In this document: positions 33,646 through 33,875 of the stretch, one piece after another
How the letters are laid out: the number at the start of each line of letters is the position of its first letter
Numbering within the stretch: position 1 is the first letter of the stretch
Notes under the pieces: generated by a model
Databases searched by the model: none
The model's input: only the letters and a program-made list of their open reading frames with translations
Told to the model about the DNA's origin: nothing
Assembly (NCBI GenBank): GCA_965603725.1
Contig: CBFDEC010000036.1
Coordinates: 1 to 33,875, forward strand
From: JAGGSN01 sp965603725
GTDB lineage: Bacteria; Zixibacteria; MSB-5A5; UBA10806; 4484-95
DNA: 33,875 nucleotides
Direction of reading: 5' to 3'
Made by a program: the position numbers and the translations under genes

Positions 33646-33875
33646 TGTGTAGGGGCGTTCTAACTCGCTTTATTCATAAATCAGTAATATTATTTTCAAA
33701 ACAGTTTCAAAGTGAAGAGACAGCAATATATTAATGGTAACTGTACAGAAGTTATTAAAAATACATAGTGTTTTAATGTTGTCCTGCATTCTTTACAGGA
33801 AAAATTGATAATAGTAGGATAGGCCGTCAAGGTCTTGTGGATTTTCAACCTGTCCGGACAGACTGAAAGTCTGTC
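33646..33875. other. Intergenic end of window with repeat copies
   Basis: No gene seen. It has a single GTAGGGGCG arm just after the clcA stop (33649-33657), AT-rich sequence, and the second copy of the long hairpin repeat running off the window edge. Confidence 0.5.
33825..33875. repeat. Long hairpin repeat, copy 2 (cut by window edge)
   Basis: GTCAAGGTCTTGTGGA followed by TTTTC, CCTG, then GACTG and AAAGTC, matching copy 1 at 31575-31621 in order. Its loop carries its own palindrome CTGTCCGGACAG. The right end is beyond the window. Confidence 0.65.

Overview
The window looks like a chromosomal segment of an uncultured, diderm, LPS-producing bacterium of the FCB superphylum outside classical Bacteroidota (Zixibacteria-like is my best guess). 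The reasons are a type IX secretion (T9SS) gene pair, secreted proteins ending in T9SS-type C-terminal sorting domains, a lipid A/Kdo gene block, a DUF5683 protein pair, and a UbiA prenyltransferase resembling archaeal ether-lipid enzymes. The lineage is inference; there is no rRNA here. No phage, IS element or CRISPR array was seen.

Region 1 (198-19153, minus strand) is one long, tightly packed gene string. Reading 5' to 3' it holds: a PorU-like C25 cysteine protease; a PorV/PorQ-like outer-membrane protein with a very large insertion; an M6 metalloprotease with FG-GAP repeats and a T9SS sorting domain; a CsgG-like/DUF5683 fusion; a second DUF5683 protein; an NHL-propeller lipoprotein; a 1103-residue SprA-reminiscent outer-membrane protein; an Omp85 protein; and a UbiA prenyltransferase. 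Most junctions overlap or are under 15 bp. The set reads as an envelope/secretion operon: sortase and shuttle, one likely cargo, and outer-membrane assembly proteins. A candidate promoter and a strong leader hairpin lie before porU.

Region 2 (19346-21146, minus) holds a class II aldolase and a DUF554 membrane protein. Region 3 (21356-27420, plus) is an overlapping operon: DUF374 acyltransferase, waaA, lpxK, nadB, guaA. It starts from a near-consensus promoter so close to the first ATG that the mRNA may be leaderless. Region 4 (27864-30892, plus) is thyX-nrdJ, giving dTMP and dNTPs, with a near-perfect promoter and a good intrinsic terminator. Region 5 holds tRNA-Gly(UCC) on the minus strand and a CLC-family chloride transporter with a CBS pair on the plus strand.

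The intergenic gaps after guaA, after nrdJ and around clcA carry several families of short dispersed repeats and hairpins. The most notable single object is the PorV-like protein. About 530 residues interrupt its barrel; I read them as seven propeller blades with three LysM-like modules inserted after blades 1, 4 and 5.
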